Source of the DNA: an uncultured Clostridia bacterium
GTDB taxonomy: Bacteria > Bacillota > Clostridia > Christensenellales > Aristaeellaceae
Direction: 5' to 3'
DNA length: 64,000 nt
Assembly (NCBI GenBank): GCA_946536315.1
Contig: CAMNEH010000001.1
Location: 98,467 to 162,466 of the forward strand
Numbering within the stretch: the stretch's first letter is position 1; every line of letters starts with the position of its first letter. Position numbers and translations under genes: made by a program. Positions 63,181 through 64,000 of the stretch are shown piece by piece. Under the pieces are notes generated by a model. It saw only the letters and a program-made list of their open reading frames with translations. It searched no databases and had not been told where the DNA came from.

Positions 63181-64000
63181 GACAGAAAATCCCTCACGGG
63201 CCGTCCCCGCGCAAGGGCGGGCGGGTCGCCTCGTCGGTCGCGCTGACGGCCGCGGTCATCCTCATTTTCCTGGGACTCAACGTCCTGGCCGGGCTGCTGG
63301 AAAAACGGTACGCGCTGAGCGCCGACTGGTCCTTCAACGCGCTGACCATGCAGTCCGCGGTGACGGAGGAAAGCCTGAAGGCGCTCGACCGGCCGGTGGA
63401 GATGTATATGGTGACGGTGGGCATGGCTGACACCGTCGGCGACAGCACGCTCCTGCGGCGCGACCTGCTGACCGTGCTGGAACGCTATCGGGCGATGAAC
63501 GGACAGCTGCGCCTGTATGAGGAGAACCTGCTGAGCCACCCGACCTGGGCGAAGCGGTTTACGGAGCTGCTGAACGGCGAAGCCGTGACGACCGACGGCG
63601 TGATGATCTTCTGCGAGGACACGCAGCGCGCGCGCTGGCTGACTGCGGAGGACTTTGTCAGCTACCAGTATGACCTGGACAACGACCGTTTCGTCATTTC
63701 CGCCTACGCGATCGAAAAGGCGCTGACGGAGGCCATCGTATATGTATCCGCGGCGAGGACGCCGGTCGCGCAGCTTCTGACCGGCCATGGCGAGCTGACG
63801 GCCGCGGAGACTGATGTGCTGGAGCAGCACCTGAACGCCGCGGGCTACCAGGTGGAGCGCGTGACCCTGCACGGGGCGGACAGCCTGGATCCGCTGCAGC
63901 CGCTGCTGATCCTGTGTCCGCGGTTTGACCTGACGGCGGAGGAAGCGGGGTGGATCGGGGAATACCTGCTGGCAGGCGGGGGGCTGATCTGCGTATGCGG
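63177..64000 (+). CDS. GldG-like ABC-system auxiliary protein, partial (runs off window end)
   Basis: ATGA overlap with permease; one N-terminal TM (SSVALTAAVILIFLGLNVLAGLLEKRYALSADWSFNALTMQSAVTEESLKAL) then extracytoplasmic domain. Confidence 0.82.
   Translation, partial: MRQKIPHGPSPRKGGRVASSVALTAAVILIFLGLNVLAGLLEKRYALSADWSFNALTMQSAVTEESLKALDRPVEMYMVTVGMADTVGDSTLLRRDLLTVLERYRAMNGQLRLYEENLLSHPTWAKRFTELLNGEAVTTDGVMIFCEDTQRARWLTAEDFVSYQYDLDNDRFVISAYAIEKALTEAIVYVSAARTPVAQLLTGHGELTAAETDVLEQHLNAAGYQVERVTLHGADSLDPLQPLLILCPRFDLTAEEAGWIGEYLLAGGGLICVC

Noticed and set aside
1-64000. CRISPR array, prophage, IS element or defence island
   Set aside because: No regularly spaced direct repeats, transposase, integrase, phage structural or nuclease-helicase defence clusters were found. 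The mutS2, rmuC, recR, addB and HerA-like genes are housekeeping in context.

Overview
High-GC chromosomal segment, probably a Clostridia-type Bacillota: it has the frr-uppS-cdsA-dxr-rseP-ispG-polC block, the rpmH-rnpA-yidD-yidC-jag block, and genes for ZapA, MutS2, RsfS, NadD-YqeK, DegV and AddB. Coding density is very high and the operons are long and tightly packed. I saw no rRNA, tRNA, CRISPR array, prophage or transposase. Most of the window is housekeeping. The long antisense ORFs in the supplied track look like GC-driven shadow ORFs. One non-coding RNA is clear: a small bacterial SRP RNA (44252-44364) with a near-perfect promoter.

The best candidate for an undescribed system is the minus-strand cassette 44031->41255. 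It encodes an HPr-kinase-like ATPase, a 49-aa putative precursor peptide with a lasso-type YxxPxM leader motif and a T-S-G junction, a PqqD/RRE-like protein, an S24/S26 signal-peptidase-like protein with a Ser/His-type signature, and an NTP_transf_5-type nucleotidyltransferase. It is driven by its own promoter and has no visible lasso cyclase, transglutaminase-type B2 protease or exporter. It resembles a stripped-down relative of paeninodin-type lasso-peptide tailoring genes.

Other points: an AddB with a degenerate Walker A and no adjacent addA; a cysteine-free ArsC/Spx-like protein; a group-B-like [FeFe] hydrogenase; a PFK with mixed ATP/PPi signature residues; a possible SD-preceded 41-aa ORF upstream of the DUF4364 gene; a PASTA-like mini-protein between frr and uppS; a possible structured leader at 58.0-58.14 kb; and a shared palindromic core in two convergent terminators. 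All family calls come from reading motifs by eye; no database searches were run.
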